Source: CAYLOP01 sp964385305 (lineage in GTDB: Bacteria > Chloroflexota > Anaerolineae > Anaerolineales > E44-bin32). From it: a stretch of 21,401 nucleotides of DNA. Of the stretch, positions 7,817 through 15,684 are shown piece after piece. Location of the stretch: positions 1 to 21,401 of the forward strand of contig CAYLOP010000042.1 of assembly GCA_964385305.1 (NCBI GenBank). The letters are read 5' to 3'. How positions within the stretch are numbered: the first letter of the stretch is position 1; every line of letters starts with the position of its first letter. The notes under the pieces were generated by a model. That model had not been told where the DNA came from. It did not search any database and saw only the letters and a list, made by a program, of their open reading frames with translations. The position numbers and the translations under genes were made by a program.

Positions 7817-7843
7817 AAAGCCCCCCTCTCAGGAGGCTTTTTT
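7817..7843. terminator. bidirectional intrinsic terminator between convergent units
   Basis: AAAGCC (7817-7822) pairs with GGCTTT (7835-7840), with two more GC pairs possible across a mismatch, and is followed by a T-run to 7843. On the opposite strand the stem is followed by CTTTCTTTTT, so it also fits as the terminator for the minus operon ending at 7862. Confidence 0.8.
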
Positions 7844-7861
7844 GATTACGAGGGGGCAGAG

Positions 7862-9043
7862 CTAGAGAGCGTTATAGACCACTTTCCCGTTCACGAGTGT
7901 CATATATACATTTGCATCAGCGTCAATCACGGTTATATTGGCGGATCGACCAACGCACAATGAGCCCAGCCGGTTCGCGATTCCCATCACCCGGGCTGGG
8001 TTTAGCGAAGCCATCTGGACGGCCTCCTGCAGCGAAGCCCCCACGGCCTTATTCATATTGCGCACGCAGGTGTTGAGTGTGACTGTGCTCCCGGCGAGAT
8101 TCCCGGCGGGAATGCGAGCCCAACCATCGCGTACGATCACTTTGGTGTTGTAGATCTCATACTCCCCATCGGGCACGCCAGCAAACTGGGTAGCATCAGT
8201 GATCAGGCATATCCGCTCTGAACCCACGCAGCGTAGCAGGATACGCATGATGGCGGGGTGGACATGGATTGTATCGGCGATCAACTCGGTGGTAATCACT
8301 TCCGATTCGAGGACCGCACCAACTGTCCCTGGTTGGCGGTGGTGCAAGCCTGTGAGTTTGTTGAACGTATGAGTGATATGGGTCCAGGGGCCATTGAGCG
8401 CATCTCGAGCCTGCTCGTAGGTGGCGGTGGAATGCCCCAACGCCACGACGACCCCCATTTTGCGGAACAGGGAAGCGACTTCGTAGGCATTGGTCAGTTC
8501 GGGGGCGATCGCGATCTGGCGAATCCAACCGCGCCCGGCATCGAGGTAGGCCTGGGCTTCCTCCAGTGTGGGATCATGCAACCAGGTCGGATCGATTGCG
8601 CCCTTCATCTCAGGGTTCAAGAAAGGACCTTCCATGAAAATTCCCAACGCCTCTGCACCAGGGAGGTCTTCCTCGAAAAGATCGGCGTAGGCCCTGATCA
8701 TGTCCAGTGTGGCTTCGGCGTCCGGAAGGAGGATGCCGCATAGAAAACCGGTCACGCCGCTCTCGACGACCCAGCTTGAATACGCTCGCAGGTCCTGTTC
8801 GAGCGTTTCGGGACGGGTGTGGGTAACTCCGAGATCGATACCATTGCCGCCGTGGACGTGAACGTCGATCATACCTGGAATGACGATTCTGCCGCGCAGG
8901 TCCAGTACCAGTCCCTTTGTCCGCGGGGCATCGTCCATAGGACCGATGTAATCGATCCGACCCTCCTCCCCCACGACCAACGCGGCTTTTTCCAGGGCGC
9001 GGTCCGGCGTATAAATCGTCGTATGGTTGAGCGTAATGGGCAT
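7862..9043 (-). CDS. nagA: N-acetylglucosamine-6-phosphate deacetylase-type amidohydrolase (paralogue 2)
   Basis: This 393-residue paralogue of the genes at 5430 and 11158 has the complete set of metal and catalytic residues: His62 and His64 in DVHVHGGNGI, Glu138 in MEGPFLNPEMKGA, His204 in ALGHSTATYE, His225 in THTFN and Asp283 in LITDAT. AGGAG lies 5 bases or so before the ATG, so the start is firm. It is the last gene of a minus-strand operon, 22 bases after SIS protein 1, and shares the terminator at 7817-7843. It should deacetylate an N-acetylhexosamine phosphate. Whether glucosamine, galactosamine, mannosamine or a modified sugar is the substrate cannot be told from sequence alone. Confidence 0.87.
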   Translation of the reverse strand: MPITLNHTTIYTPDRALEKAALVVGEEGRIDYIGPMDDAPRTKGLVLDLRGRIVIPGMIDVHVHGGNGIDLGVTHTRPETLEQDLRAYSSWVVESGVTGFLCGILLPDAEATLDMIRAYADLFEEDLPGAEALGIFMEGPFLNPEMKGAIDPTWLHDPTLEEAQAYLDAGRGWIRQIAIAPELTNAYEVASLFRKMGVVVALGHSTATYEQARDALNGPWTHITHTFNKLTGLHHRQPGTVGAVLESEVITTELIADTIHVHPAIMRILLRCVGSERICLITDATQFAGVPDGEYEIYNTKVIVRDGWARIPAGNLAGSTVTLNTCVRNMNKAVGASLQEAVQMASLNPARVMGIANRLGSLCVGRSANITVIDADANVYMTLVNGKVVYNAL

Positions 9044-9065
9044 CGAGTCTCCTAACTTATGGTGG

Positions 9066-9857
9066 TTAGTCGCCTGGCGGGTGACGATAGAGCAGCGGCA
9101 GGTGGGGGTTGCCAGCTCCCCAACGTGCGATCATCTGCCTGTTATGCTCGCGTGCACCTTCGATCACCTTGACGTAGTTGCCGCTGATCAACACCGGTGG
9201 TTCCTCACCCATATCGAGCAGGCGGATGGCGGTTTCTGTGATCAGGCAATTCCACAGAAATAGGACAACGACGGATGAACTTGGCGCAACCCGCCATTCT
9301 CGCCCTTCCAGTGGCACGAGGGCATCGCCGGGGATGCCGCCGTTGTCGATATTGAAGTCGCCCATTTCATATAGCCGCTCGCCGACCGTGGAGAGCGGGG
9401 CTACGGCTGCATACGCATGAGCACAGATCGTGACAACGAGCAGGCCTCGTTTCTTTGCTTCCAGGACCATCTCTACCGGCATCTGGTTCACACCGCTGTT
9501 TGAGATCACGAAGATCATCTCGCCGGCTTCGGGCGCGTACTGCGCCAGCAGCGGCTGTACGATTCCCGACGTACGCTCCAATCGCATTGCGTATTCGGTA
9601 TTCTCGTGGAGCATTAGGGAGGAGGAAAAAACAGGCACAGTGGCAGCGAGGCCACCGGCACGTGTGAAGGCTTCCTCAAGGACCAGGCCGGAATGCCCGG
9701 TGCCGAATAGAAAAATGCGTTGTCCTAGCTGGATGGTCTCCGCCATAGCCTGGGCAACCCGACCCAGCTCCTCGCGCTGGGTTTCTACTACTCTAGTCTG
9801 CATAGCTTGGATGGTGGTGAGGTACAGGTCAATTCCGCGGGTCCGGGATTCGCTCAT
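9066..9857 (-). CDS. SIS-domain sugar-phosphate isomerase-like protein (paralogue 1)
   Basis: The 263-residue protein has one sugar isomerase (SIS_2, UPF0309-like) domain. The phosphate-binding loops are FGTGHSGL (51-58) and VISNSGVN (118-125), and the family block RAGGL (66-70) is present. A long N-terminal helix precedes the fold. I use the ATG at 9857, which has AGGAA upstream, rather than the extension to 9899, which would run into the 3' end of the acetyltransferase gene. It is the most divergent of the three SIS proteins here and lacks the RHSSG segment that the other two share. Flanked by NagA-type genes, it is likely to isomerise or deaminate a hexosamine phosphate, or to sense one. 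A classic NagB-type deaminase is not present in the window. Confidence 0.8.
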   Translation of the reverse strand: MSESRTRGIDLYLTTIQAMQTRVVETQREELGRVAQAMAETIQLGQRIFLFGTGHSGLVLEEAFTRAGGLAATVPVFSSSLMLHENTEYAMRLERTSGIVQPLLAQYAPEAGEMIFVISNSGVNQMPVEMVLEAKKRGLLVVTICAHAYAAVAPLSTVGERLYEMGDFNIDNGGIPGDALVPLEGREWRVAPSSSVVVLFLWNCLITETAIRLLDMGEEPPVLISGNYVKVIEGAREHNRQMIARWGAGNPHLPLLYRHPPGD

Positions 9858-9886
9858 CGTTTCCTTCCTCGCCAAGGGTACTTGTT

Positions 9887-11113
9887 CTAGAAATCCCAAT
9901 CAAATGTAGGCACTGGCAACCGCAGTGCACCATCGAGCGACTGCAGCAGATCTGGTGAGCCGTGCAGGTCATCCGTAACAGTCAGCGTAGTAGCTGGACA
10001 CACGCCCAACCATAGCCGAGAGAACGCACCCATAGAGGCACGGAGCACGGGAAGCGACTCATCCCGCACATCGCCGATCGCCGACTCGGCACCGAGGTGA
10101 ATCTGGTATACGCCGCTGAGATCCCAGGGACTGCTGCCGTCATGGTAGTGGCGAATGGGATCGTCGAGTTCGAGGATGAAATCCAGATCGGCATGTGGCA
10201 GTTGGGCGGCCTGGATGCAGGGCTGTAATTGAAGGATGCGTGCCTGCCAGTACGCCCTGGCGGTGGTGTGATACTCAAAATCAGCGTGCCGGCTGATGCG
10301 CTCCCGCTTGATATGGCTGCTTAGCAAATCCTGCATTTGAACCCCGGGTGGCTCGACCATTTCCACCAGATGGATCTGATCACCTAGGTTCTTAATCAGC
10401 GCCAGTAGCTCCAAGAATTGGTCATAGTCTCGATATGCCATCCAACGCACCCGGTAAGGTCCGTGGCGGGCATCGATAATGGCGACCCACATGTGATGGG
10501 ATAGGACTTCGCTGTCATCTTGCCGGTAGCCAAGCCCAAAACCGTCAATATCGTGGAGCATGTTGGCATGGGTTAACTCCGGTGGATCAAGTACGGCGCT
10601 GCCGTGAACGCGGTGCCGAAGGACGCGGTTGTGGTGGGCCGCCTTCCAATCCCCTGTTGAGAGCTCCACTGGCCGGCGGGGTTGCTGATCGATGGTGAGC
10701 TGCATGGGGTCGAAGCGGATAAAGTGCTCATAGGGTCCGGTACCGAACCCGAGATGATTATAGAAACCCTGCTCGAACATGCGCAATCCGGCGATGACGG
10801 CTCCGTTTTCGGCGTCTTCGGCAAGCTGCAACGCGGAAAGCCGGCTTGCAAGGCCACGCCTACGGTAGGTATAGCTGGTGGCGACGTCTGTCACGGCTGT
10901 AAGCGTAAGATCGGAATCGAGGTAGCGCAACGAACCGGGGACGGTGGTGACGAAACACACAATATGACCATCCACCTCCGTTACCATACCGCGTGACGCA
11001 CACATGAAGAGGTCACGAGAATGATCATCTGGGCTGCGTGTCCAACCAATTTGGCTCCAGATGCGGCGCACTTGAGCGAGATCCTGTTCGGGGCTACAGG
11101 GGCGAATATGCAT
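9887..11113 (-). CDS. Eis-like GNAT N-acetyltransferase
   Basis: The 408-residue protein matches the architecture of the Eis/enhanced-intracellular-survival family: an N-terminal GNAT domain with the acetyl-CoA loop YRRRGLASRL (about 84-93), a central second GNAT-like domain, and a C-terminal sterol-carrier-like domain ending in a Phe-rich free carboxyl terminus (FDWDF). Known Eis proteins acetylate several amines on aminoglycosides and use the C-terminal carboxylate in catalysis. Here the gene sits inside an amino-sugar operon, between NagA-type 3 and SIS protein 1, so an amino-sugar or metabolite amine is a more natural substrate than a drug. AAGGA at 8 bases supports the start. The family is clear; the substrate is inferred. 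Confidence 0.8.
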   Translation of the reverse strand: MHIRPCSPEQDLAQVRRIWSQIGWTRSPDDHSRDLFMCASRGMVTEVDGHIVCFVTTVPGSLRYLDSDLTLTAVTDVATSYTYRRRGLASRLSALQLAEDAENGAVIAGLRMFEQGFYNHLGFGTGPYEHFIRFDPMQLTIDQQPRRPVELSTGDWKAAHHNRVLRHRVHGSAVLDPPELTHANMLHDIDGFGLGYRQDDSEVLSHHMWVAIIDARHGPYRVRWMAYRDYDQFLELLALIKNLGDQIHLVEMVEPPGVQMQDLLSSHIKRERISRHADFEYHTTARAYWQARILQLQPCIQAAQLPHADLDFILELDDPIRHYHDGSSPWDLSGVYQIHLGAESAIGDVRDESLPVLRASMGAFSRLWLGVCPATTLTVTDDLHGSPDLLQSLDGALRLPVPTFDWDF

Positions 11114-11134
11114 GGTTCAATCCTTGTTTCTAGT

Positions 11135-11155
11135 GCAACCGGACGCTCCGGTTGC
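11135..11155. repeat. 9-bp-stem hairpin between NagA3 and the acetyltransferase
   Basis: GCAACCGGA (11135-11143) and TCCGGTTGC (11147-11155) are perfect inverted copies around a 3-base loop. The hairpin lies in the 44-base gap between two co-directional minus-strand genes and starts right after the NagA3 stop codon. There is no U-run, so mRNA processing or stability is more likely than termination. The ten bases ACAAATGATT beside it (11160-11169) recur beside the palindrome at 819-840. Confidence 0.65.
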
Positions 11156-11157
11156 GG

Positions 11158-12327
11158 CTACAAATGATTGTATACGATGCGGCCTTGTACCATGGTAAGG
11201 TAGACGTTGACATCCTCATCGATCACCGTCAGACTGGCGTCTTTCCCGATGGCGATGCTCCCCAAACGATTGGAGAAGCCCATGGCACGGGCGGGATTGA
11301 GCGTCGCCATCTTGACGGCGTCAATCAGGGGTACATCAACGTCCTTGTGGACGTTGCGGACGCACTGGTTCAGGACAGCTGCACTGCCAGCCAGCGTGCC
11401 GTCGGCCATGCGAGCGGCACCCTCCCGGACGGAGATCTCATGGCCCAGAAGGTGATAGTCGCCGTCGGGCAACCCGGCGGCTTCCATGCCATCGGTGATC
11501 AACACGACCCTGTCAGTCCCAATGGCGCGGACCAGCACTTTCATCGCCCCTGGGTGCACGTGGATTTCGTCGGCGATCAACTCGGCGGTGATGTCGTCCA
11601 TGCTCATCACGGCGCCCACCAATCCCGGCTTGCGATGGTGTAATCCTGTCTGAGCGTTGAAAGTGTGGGTGACATGCGTCCAATCCCCCAGAAAAGCCTC
11701 ACGGGCAATGTCATAATCGGCGGTGCTGTGCGCAACCGCGTTAACCACACCCGCCTGCCGGAACAGACCAGCGACCTCTTTCGCGCCGGGCAGCTCGGGC
11801 GCAATGGTCACTTGATGAATCCAGCCCTGGCCCGCGTTCAAATAGCCCTTGGCCTCCTCAAGATCCGGATCGTGAAGCCATGCGGGATTTTGCGCGCCCT
11901 TCCTCTCCACGTTCATAAAGGGACCTTCAAGGTGGATTCCCAGCGCCTCGGCGCCGGAGACGCCGTTTTCAAAGATCGGGACATAGGCCTCAATCATACG
12001 AGTCAGCTCTTCACCTGAAGGCGCCGTGATGGAAATGAGAAAGCCGCAGACGCCGTTCTGTGCAGCCCAGTGCGAATAGGTTTCTAAATCGACTTCAAGG
12101 GTGTCCATGTTGCCGAAGGTGATGCCGTTGCCGCCGTGAACGTGAATATTGATTAACCCTGGGATCAAGAATCGCCCGCGCAGATCCAGACGTTCGCCGT
12201 CCACACGTGGCGCATCTTCCATCGGACCCACGTAGCTGATCCGACCTTCATCAGAGGCAACCACCGTGCTGCGTGTTAGCGTGTTTGTTGGGGTCAAGAC
12301 CGTTGCATAATCAAGCGTTATTGCCAT
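11158..12327 (-). CDS. nagA: N-acetylglucosamine-6-phosphate deacetylase-type amidohydrolase (paralogue 3)
   Basis: The 389-residue paralogue leads a four-gene minus-strand operon. Conserved positions include His62 and His64 in NIHVHGGNGI, Glu134 in LEGPFMNVERKGA, His200 in AVAHSTADYD, His221 in THTFNAQ and Asp279 in LITDGMEAAG. The residue before the HxH pair is Asn60-Ile61 rather than the Asp-Val of the other two copies. I take the ATG at 12327, because it matches the other paralogues' start and has AAAGGAA upstream; the 32-residue extension to 12423 has no family support. Its last codons and stop abut the hairpin at 11135-11155. The probable role is deacetylation of an N-acetylhexosamine phosphate, with specificity unknown. 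Confidence 0.86.
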   Translation of the reverse strand: MAITLDYATVLTPTNTLTRSTVVASDEGRISYVGPMEDAPRVDGERLDLRGRFLIPGLINIHVHGGNGITFGNMDTLEVDLETYSHWAAQNGVCGFLISITAPSGEELTRMIEAYVPIFENGVSGAEALGIHLEGPFMNVERKGAQNPAWLHDPDLEEAKGYLNAGQGWIHQVTIAPELPGAKEVAGLFRQAGVVNAVAHSTADYDIAREAFLGDWTHVTHTFNAQTGLHHRKPGLVGAVMSMDDITAELIADEIHVHPGAMKVLVRAIGTDRVVLITDGMEAAGLPDGDYHLLGHEISVREGAARMADGTLAGSAAVLNQCVRNVHKDVDVPLIDAVKMATLNPARAMGFSNRLGSIAIGKDASLTVIDEDVNVYLTMVQGRIVYNHL

Positions 12328-12619
12328 GATGTGGGTTTTTCCTTTCAATCCAGACGAGCAAGGGGGATTCAATAACTGGCTCGTTGCTTCCCAATGCTTC
12401 TGTACGCATCTTACCTCCCCCACCCTAAAAGATCAATCAGGGGGTTCACCAAACGCATCCGAGGATGAACCTCAAGACGGGAGTTCGAGCCAGCCTACCC
12501 TTGCCTGAAGACGGCATCTGGTGTCATAATCGATGGGCAGCTTGATGTCCCAACGATGTTCGCCCTCAGCAATCGGTATCAAGGTCCCATCACCAGGCCG
12601 CAAAAGGATTAGAATCAAG
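12328..12619. other. divergent intergenic region
   Basis: These roughly 290 bases lie between the NagA3 start (minus) and the membrane-protein start (plus) and must hold promoters for both. I found no hexamer pair that I trust and no additional gene. In-frame extensions of both flanking genes into this gap exist but carry no family signal. Confidence 0.4.
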
Positions 12620-13219
12620 ATGAGTGAACCGCAAGGATCCAAGAAACAGCTTGAGCGCGGCCGAAAATTGGCGCGTGAGATCTACGATTGGGATTTAAAA
12701 AAACTGATGGCGATCACAATGGATGATAAGGTCCGCCTGCAGAGAAAGTATTCCGGACTTTCCTCGGGCCAGGTTGATGACATCATTAATCAGGTGATCG
12801 AAGCGCGTCAAGTCGAGATACAGAGGGTAGGCTGGCAGGCTCTTCCTCATGATCTTACCGTGATCGTGACCGTAATCCTTACGGTGTTTTTCGGTTGGCG
12901 TACCGGCATCGTGGGTTACGTGGCTTCCCTCATCCTGTTTGAGAGCATCACCCAGTTCTATTTCAATGCCAACCTTTACAAGCCTTTAAGCTTCGCGGTA
13001 TGGCTGACGTATCCCGCGTACCTCGTTTTCGCGTATTTCCTCTACCGACAAGACATCGTGATATGGCAGATCGTGGTCGCCACCGTTTTCCTGTGGGCCG
13101 GCACCTTCTTTTTAGGCTCACTAGCCCGCCTACCCTCGCGCATGATCATTCAAAACCTCCAACTATCTCGAGCGTCGGTAGCCCAACGCAAACGCGACCC
13201 ACTCAAGCCCACAGACTAA
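12620..13219 (+). CDS. four-helix membrane protein of unknown function
   Basis: I do not recognise a named family. The 199-residue protein has a charged, helical N-terminal part (1-75, rich in Lys, Arg, Glu and Gln), then four hydrophobic segments at about 80-93, 96-115, 123-142 and 146-167, and a basic tail. That fits an inner-membrane protein with a cytoplasmic N-terminal helix. I prefer the ATG at 12620 (AAAGGA lies about 11 bases before it) over the upstream in-frame start at 12533, whose extra residues look like random translation. It is transcribed alone, converging on the MtnX-like gene, with no clear tie to the sugar genes. Confidence 0.65.
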   Translation: MSEPQGSKKQLERGRKLAREIYDWDLKKLMAITMDDKVRLQRKYSGLSSGQVDDIINQVIEARQVEIQRVGWQALPHDLTVIVTVILTVFFGWRTGIVGYVASLILFESITQFYFNANLYKPLSFAVWLTYPAYLVFAYFLYRQDIVIWQIVVATVFLWAGTFFLGSLARLPSRMIIQNLQLSRASVAQRKRDPLKPTD

Positions 13220-13280
13220 TCTTCACCTCGATGGTTCCATCCTCCGGAGACTTTTCCCACCGGTGGTGTCGAATTTTCTC

Positions 13281-13928
13281 CTACATTTGCCAGTGGGCGA
13301 TGATGTCGGAGAATGTGGTGAAGGATTGATGGGCGATCCCATTCTCCCTGCAGTACACCGCTAACTTAGATTTTGCGTAGACGACATCCGCATATCGTAC
13401 AGCGGTGAAGTCGCTCGGACCGTCCCCAATGTAGATGATATTTCTCCCTTGCTCCCTGATGCTTCGCACGATGGCAGGCTTACATGTAGCTAAACGGGGC
13501 GTTTCATCGTTGTGCCAGGGGAATTCGAATTCAAACTTACCATCGCGCTCCCGGACTGTGTTGGCATACAGGAATACGTTTTCGACGCCGGCTCGAGCGA
13601 GGATGCGTTCGATATACCACCCTAGTCCATCGCTCACGATGGCGAATTCATACCCGCGCCGGCGGCAAGCGCGGACGAGATCCACGATGGACGCGTCGAA
13701 AATGACTTCCTCCAGCGCCGCTTCCATCTCACGCAGACCCGTTGTGATCGTTGCAAAGGTAAGATGGAATTCCTCTGAGGATGTGATCTCTCCACGATCC
13801 CAGGCCAGTGAATACTTGTTCCCACTGGATGCAAACCGGATCGCGATGAACTCCATTACATTCTCTTCGGTGACCGTACCGTCGAAATCACAAAGAACCT
13901 GCACCGGCAAACCGAGTTCTGATTGCAT
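13281..13928 (-). CDS. HAD phosphatase, MtnX / phosphoserine-phosphatase-like
   Basis: The 215-residue enzyme belongs to the HAD subgroup of 2,3-diketo-5-methylthiopentyl-1-phosphate enolase/phosphatase and phosphoserine phosphatase. Motif I is CDFDGTVTEENV with Asp14 and Asp16, motif II is IVSDGL, a lysine lies in CKPAIVRSI, and motif III/IV is YIGDGPSDFTA. No other methionine-salvage gene is visible, so a sugar-phosphate or related phosphatase is as likely as MtnX itself. The ATG at 13928 is chosen. A TTG 12 bases upstream is possible, and neither has a clear ribosome site. It is the last gene of the long PTS series and lies 22 bases after the small membrane-protein gene. Confidence 0.75.
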   Translation of the reverse strand: MQSELGLPVQVLCDFDGTVTEENVMEFIAIRFASSGNKYSLAWDRGEITSSEEFHLTFATITTGLREMEAALEEVIFDASIVDLVRACRRRGYEFAIVSDGLGWYIERILARAGVENVFLYANTVRERDGKFEFEFPWHNDETPRLATCKPAIVRSIREQGRNIIYIGDGPSDFTAVRYADVVYAKSKLAVYCRENGIAHQSFTTFSDIIAHWQM

Positions 13929-13950
13929 TGAACGAGCCAATTCTAAGACG

Positions 13951-14394
13951 TTACTTCTTATTCCGCGTCTGCTTCCCCTTCAACGACCTCGCCCATGCCT
14001 TCACCGCGTCCTGGCTGGCAACGTGGGGCGCCCAATCTTCCCCATCCTCTACCTGCTGTTCCATCAGCTTCAGGATACGCGACGGACACGCCTCGAGCCA
14101 TCTAACCCAGGGCGGTTTAAGGATCGCAGGAGGTCGCTGGGAGAACCAAACCACGCAAATGCCGAGGATCACAAAAGCAGCAAGAAAGAGGAAGTAGTAA
14201 CTTCCAAGCCGTTCTTCTGCTAGGGTGTTGTAAGTGAACAGGATGAACAAGAGACCCAGCGGTATATAGCCATACACGCCTTTGCGCATCTTCCAAAACC
14301 ATTTTTTCCAGGTCCCAAAACGGGCGACCAAGCCTGCGGCGATAAATCCAAATCCGAGCAGGCGGATAACCTGGGCTTGATCGAAGTCAAACAT
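13951..14394 (-). CDS. small membrane protein with three predicted helices
   Basis: I do not recognise the family. The 147-residue protein has hydrophobic segments at about 9-26, 41-58 and 64-84, with a Trp/Lys-rich loop between the first two, followed by a soluble C-terminal part of some 60 residues ending in a Lys/Arg-rich tail. The ATG at 14394 is 8 bases inside the ceramidase-like gene and has GGAGAG upstream, so the two are probably translationally coupled. The ATG used by the longer reading at 14424 lies deeper inside the neighbour and is less likely. Its role in the operon is unknown. Confidence 0.65.
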   Translation of the reverse strand: MFDFDQAQVIRLLGFGFIAAGLVARFGTWKKWFWKMRKGVYGYIPLGLLFILFTYNTLAEERLGSYYFLFLAAFVILGICVVWFSQRPPAILKPPWVRWLEACPSRILKLMEQQVEDGEDWAPHVASQDAVKAWARSLKGKQTRNKK

Positions 14395-15676
14395 GATGCA
14401 TTCTCTCCAAGAGTTCGAGGGCATGACCCGTAATCATCGCAGCTACATCTTCTCGATAGGGACTGATAAGGGCTTCGTAGGTTTTTCCCTGGAAAGCCGC
14501 CTCATCAGGGAAATAGCCGGCCTCATCGTTGGCGTAGCTCACGACAGTTGTATGTTCGAATGGGCTGCGGTTCTTGATGGTCTGAACGATGCGGGTGAAG
14601 GGTTCTCCGGGGAGCCCGATCCATGCGAGATCGTCGAGGAAGAGCACTTGAAGTTCGGTTTGAACAGAGGTTTTCCCTTCGAGGGCGATACGGATCTGCG
14701 CCTGCGCCTCAGCGCCCTGTAGGCGAGTGAATGTGCGGCGGATTTCGCCGTGAGGGGTGTTCTGTGCCTCCAACTGCTTCAACTCCGCTCGTTGCGCGGC
14801 AACCTCTTGCTCAGCTTGTTCCCGGGATGGGAACGCGCGGAATGGTAGTTCCACGGGGAGGACTTCTCCTCCCAGCCGCATCCCCGGTCTGGTTTCCACA
14901 GTTTGCATTGCACGAAGCACTTCCCCAGCGAGGATGCGCCCCGTTCGTTCAACCTCGGCGAAGGTCTGACCCCGGCGTGTGAAGCGCGTGCTGATATCGC
15001 CTGAAGCACTGTTGGCGAACATGAAGGTGGTGTGCGAGTAGATCGCCTGAAGCGCGCGCCGAGCGGCGCCCGGAAAATCAGCGCTGATCAGTAGGTTCTC
15101 ATGCCCCATGATGGTGGGATGGCAACCGTAGCTCATCATCACCGCGAGGGGGTCGCCGCTTGCGTCATCCACCCGCAGGGTGATCACTTCCTCATCCTGC
15201 GGTCCCTCGGTGGGATTATTGCGATTGGCGCCGATCCCAGATACTCGGCCATGTGCGACACCCCACCCAACCGGCTGTAGACTCGCATGCGCCTGAATAG
15301 CAGCATCCACGATTTTACCCTGGGTGACCGCCTGCAGTTCGAGATCCGCCTCGGTGTGCAGGCCAGGCACATCGGTCAAGAACCCAGCCGGGCCGGAGTG
15401 CGTGTGTGAGCAAGCAAGCATGATGCGGCTGGCCGGGATCCCAGTTGCCTCTTCGATGCGCGCTCGAGTGGTCCGGGTATACACGAGCGGCACGCCGAGT
15501 AGATCGAGCGTAATCAGCAGGATGGAATTGGTATGGCACTTCAGGAGTAGCGCCTGACCCTTCAAGGCGTCATACACCCCCCGGCTGGTACCCTCGCGGG
15601 CGGCGTAGCCCTCCATGAACCCCCCCACTGGCGGGGTGATGTCGAACTCAATGGCGCTGGCTGAAAAATCTGACAT
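14387..15676 (-). CDS. neutral/alkaline ceramidase-like hydrolase
   Basis: The 429-residue protein matches the N-terminal catalytic domain of neutral/alkaline ceramidases. Zinc-site motifs seen are CSHTHSGPAGF (His91 and His93), YGCHPT (His186), LPGEPF (Glu358) and YANDEAGY (Tyr388). NSASGDIS (Ser223) aligns with the nucleophile block. It lacks a signal peptide and the C-terminal domain of true secreted ceramidases, so it is probably a cytosolic amidase or esterase on some small molecule rather than a ceramide hydrolase. The ATG at 15676 has AGGA at 7 bases; the ATG 6 bases upstream touches that same site. Sitting between SIS protein 2 and the small membrane gene in the PTS series, it might remove an acyl group from an imported amino sugar. 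Confidence 0.8.
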   Translation of the reverse strand: MSDFSASAIEFDITPPVGGFMEGYAAREGTSRGVYDALKGQALLLKCHTNSILLITLDLLGVPLVYTRTTRARIEEATGIPASRIMLACSHTHSGPAGFLTDVPGLHTEADLELQAVTQGKIVDAAIQAHASLQPVGWGVAHGRVSGIGANRNNPTEGPQDEEVITLRVDDASGDPLAVMMSYGCHPTIMGHENLLISADFPGAARRALQAIYSHTTFMFANSASGDISTRFTRRGQTFAEVERTGRILAGEVLRAMQTVETRPGMRLGGEVLPVELPFRAFPSREQAEQEVAAQRAELKQLEAQNTPHGEIRRTFTRLQGAEAQAQIRIALEGKTSVQTELQVLFLDDLAWIGLPGEPFTRIVQTIKNRSPFEHTTVVSYANDEAGYFPDEAAFQGKTYEALISPYREDVAAMITGHALELLERMHHV

Positions 15677-15684
15677 CTTCATTC

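Noticed and set aside
13257..13266. CCACCGGTGG palindrome between convergent genes as a terminator
   Set aside because: The stem has no loop and no T-run on either side, so it is too weak to call.
13435..14223. 262-residue plus-strand reading frame
   Set aside because: It is antisense to the MtnX-like and small membrane genes, which have clear family motifs or membrane segments. The antisense product is low-complexity Ser/Arg-rich.
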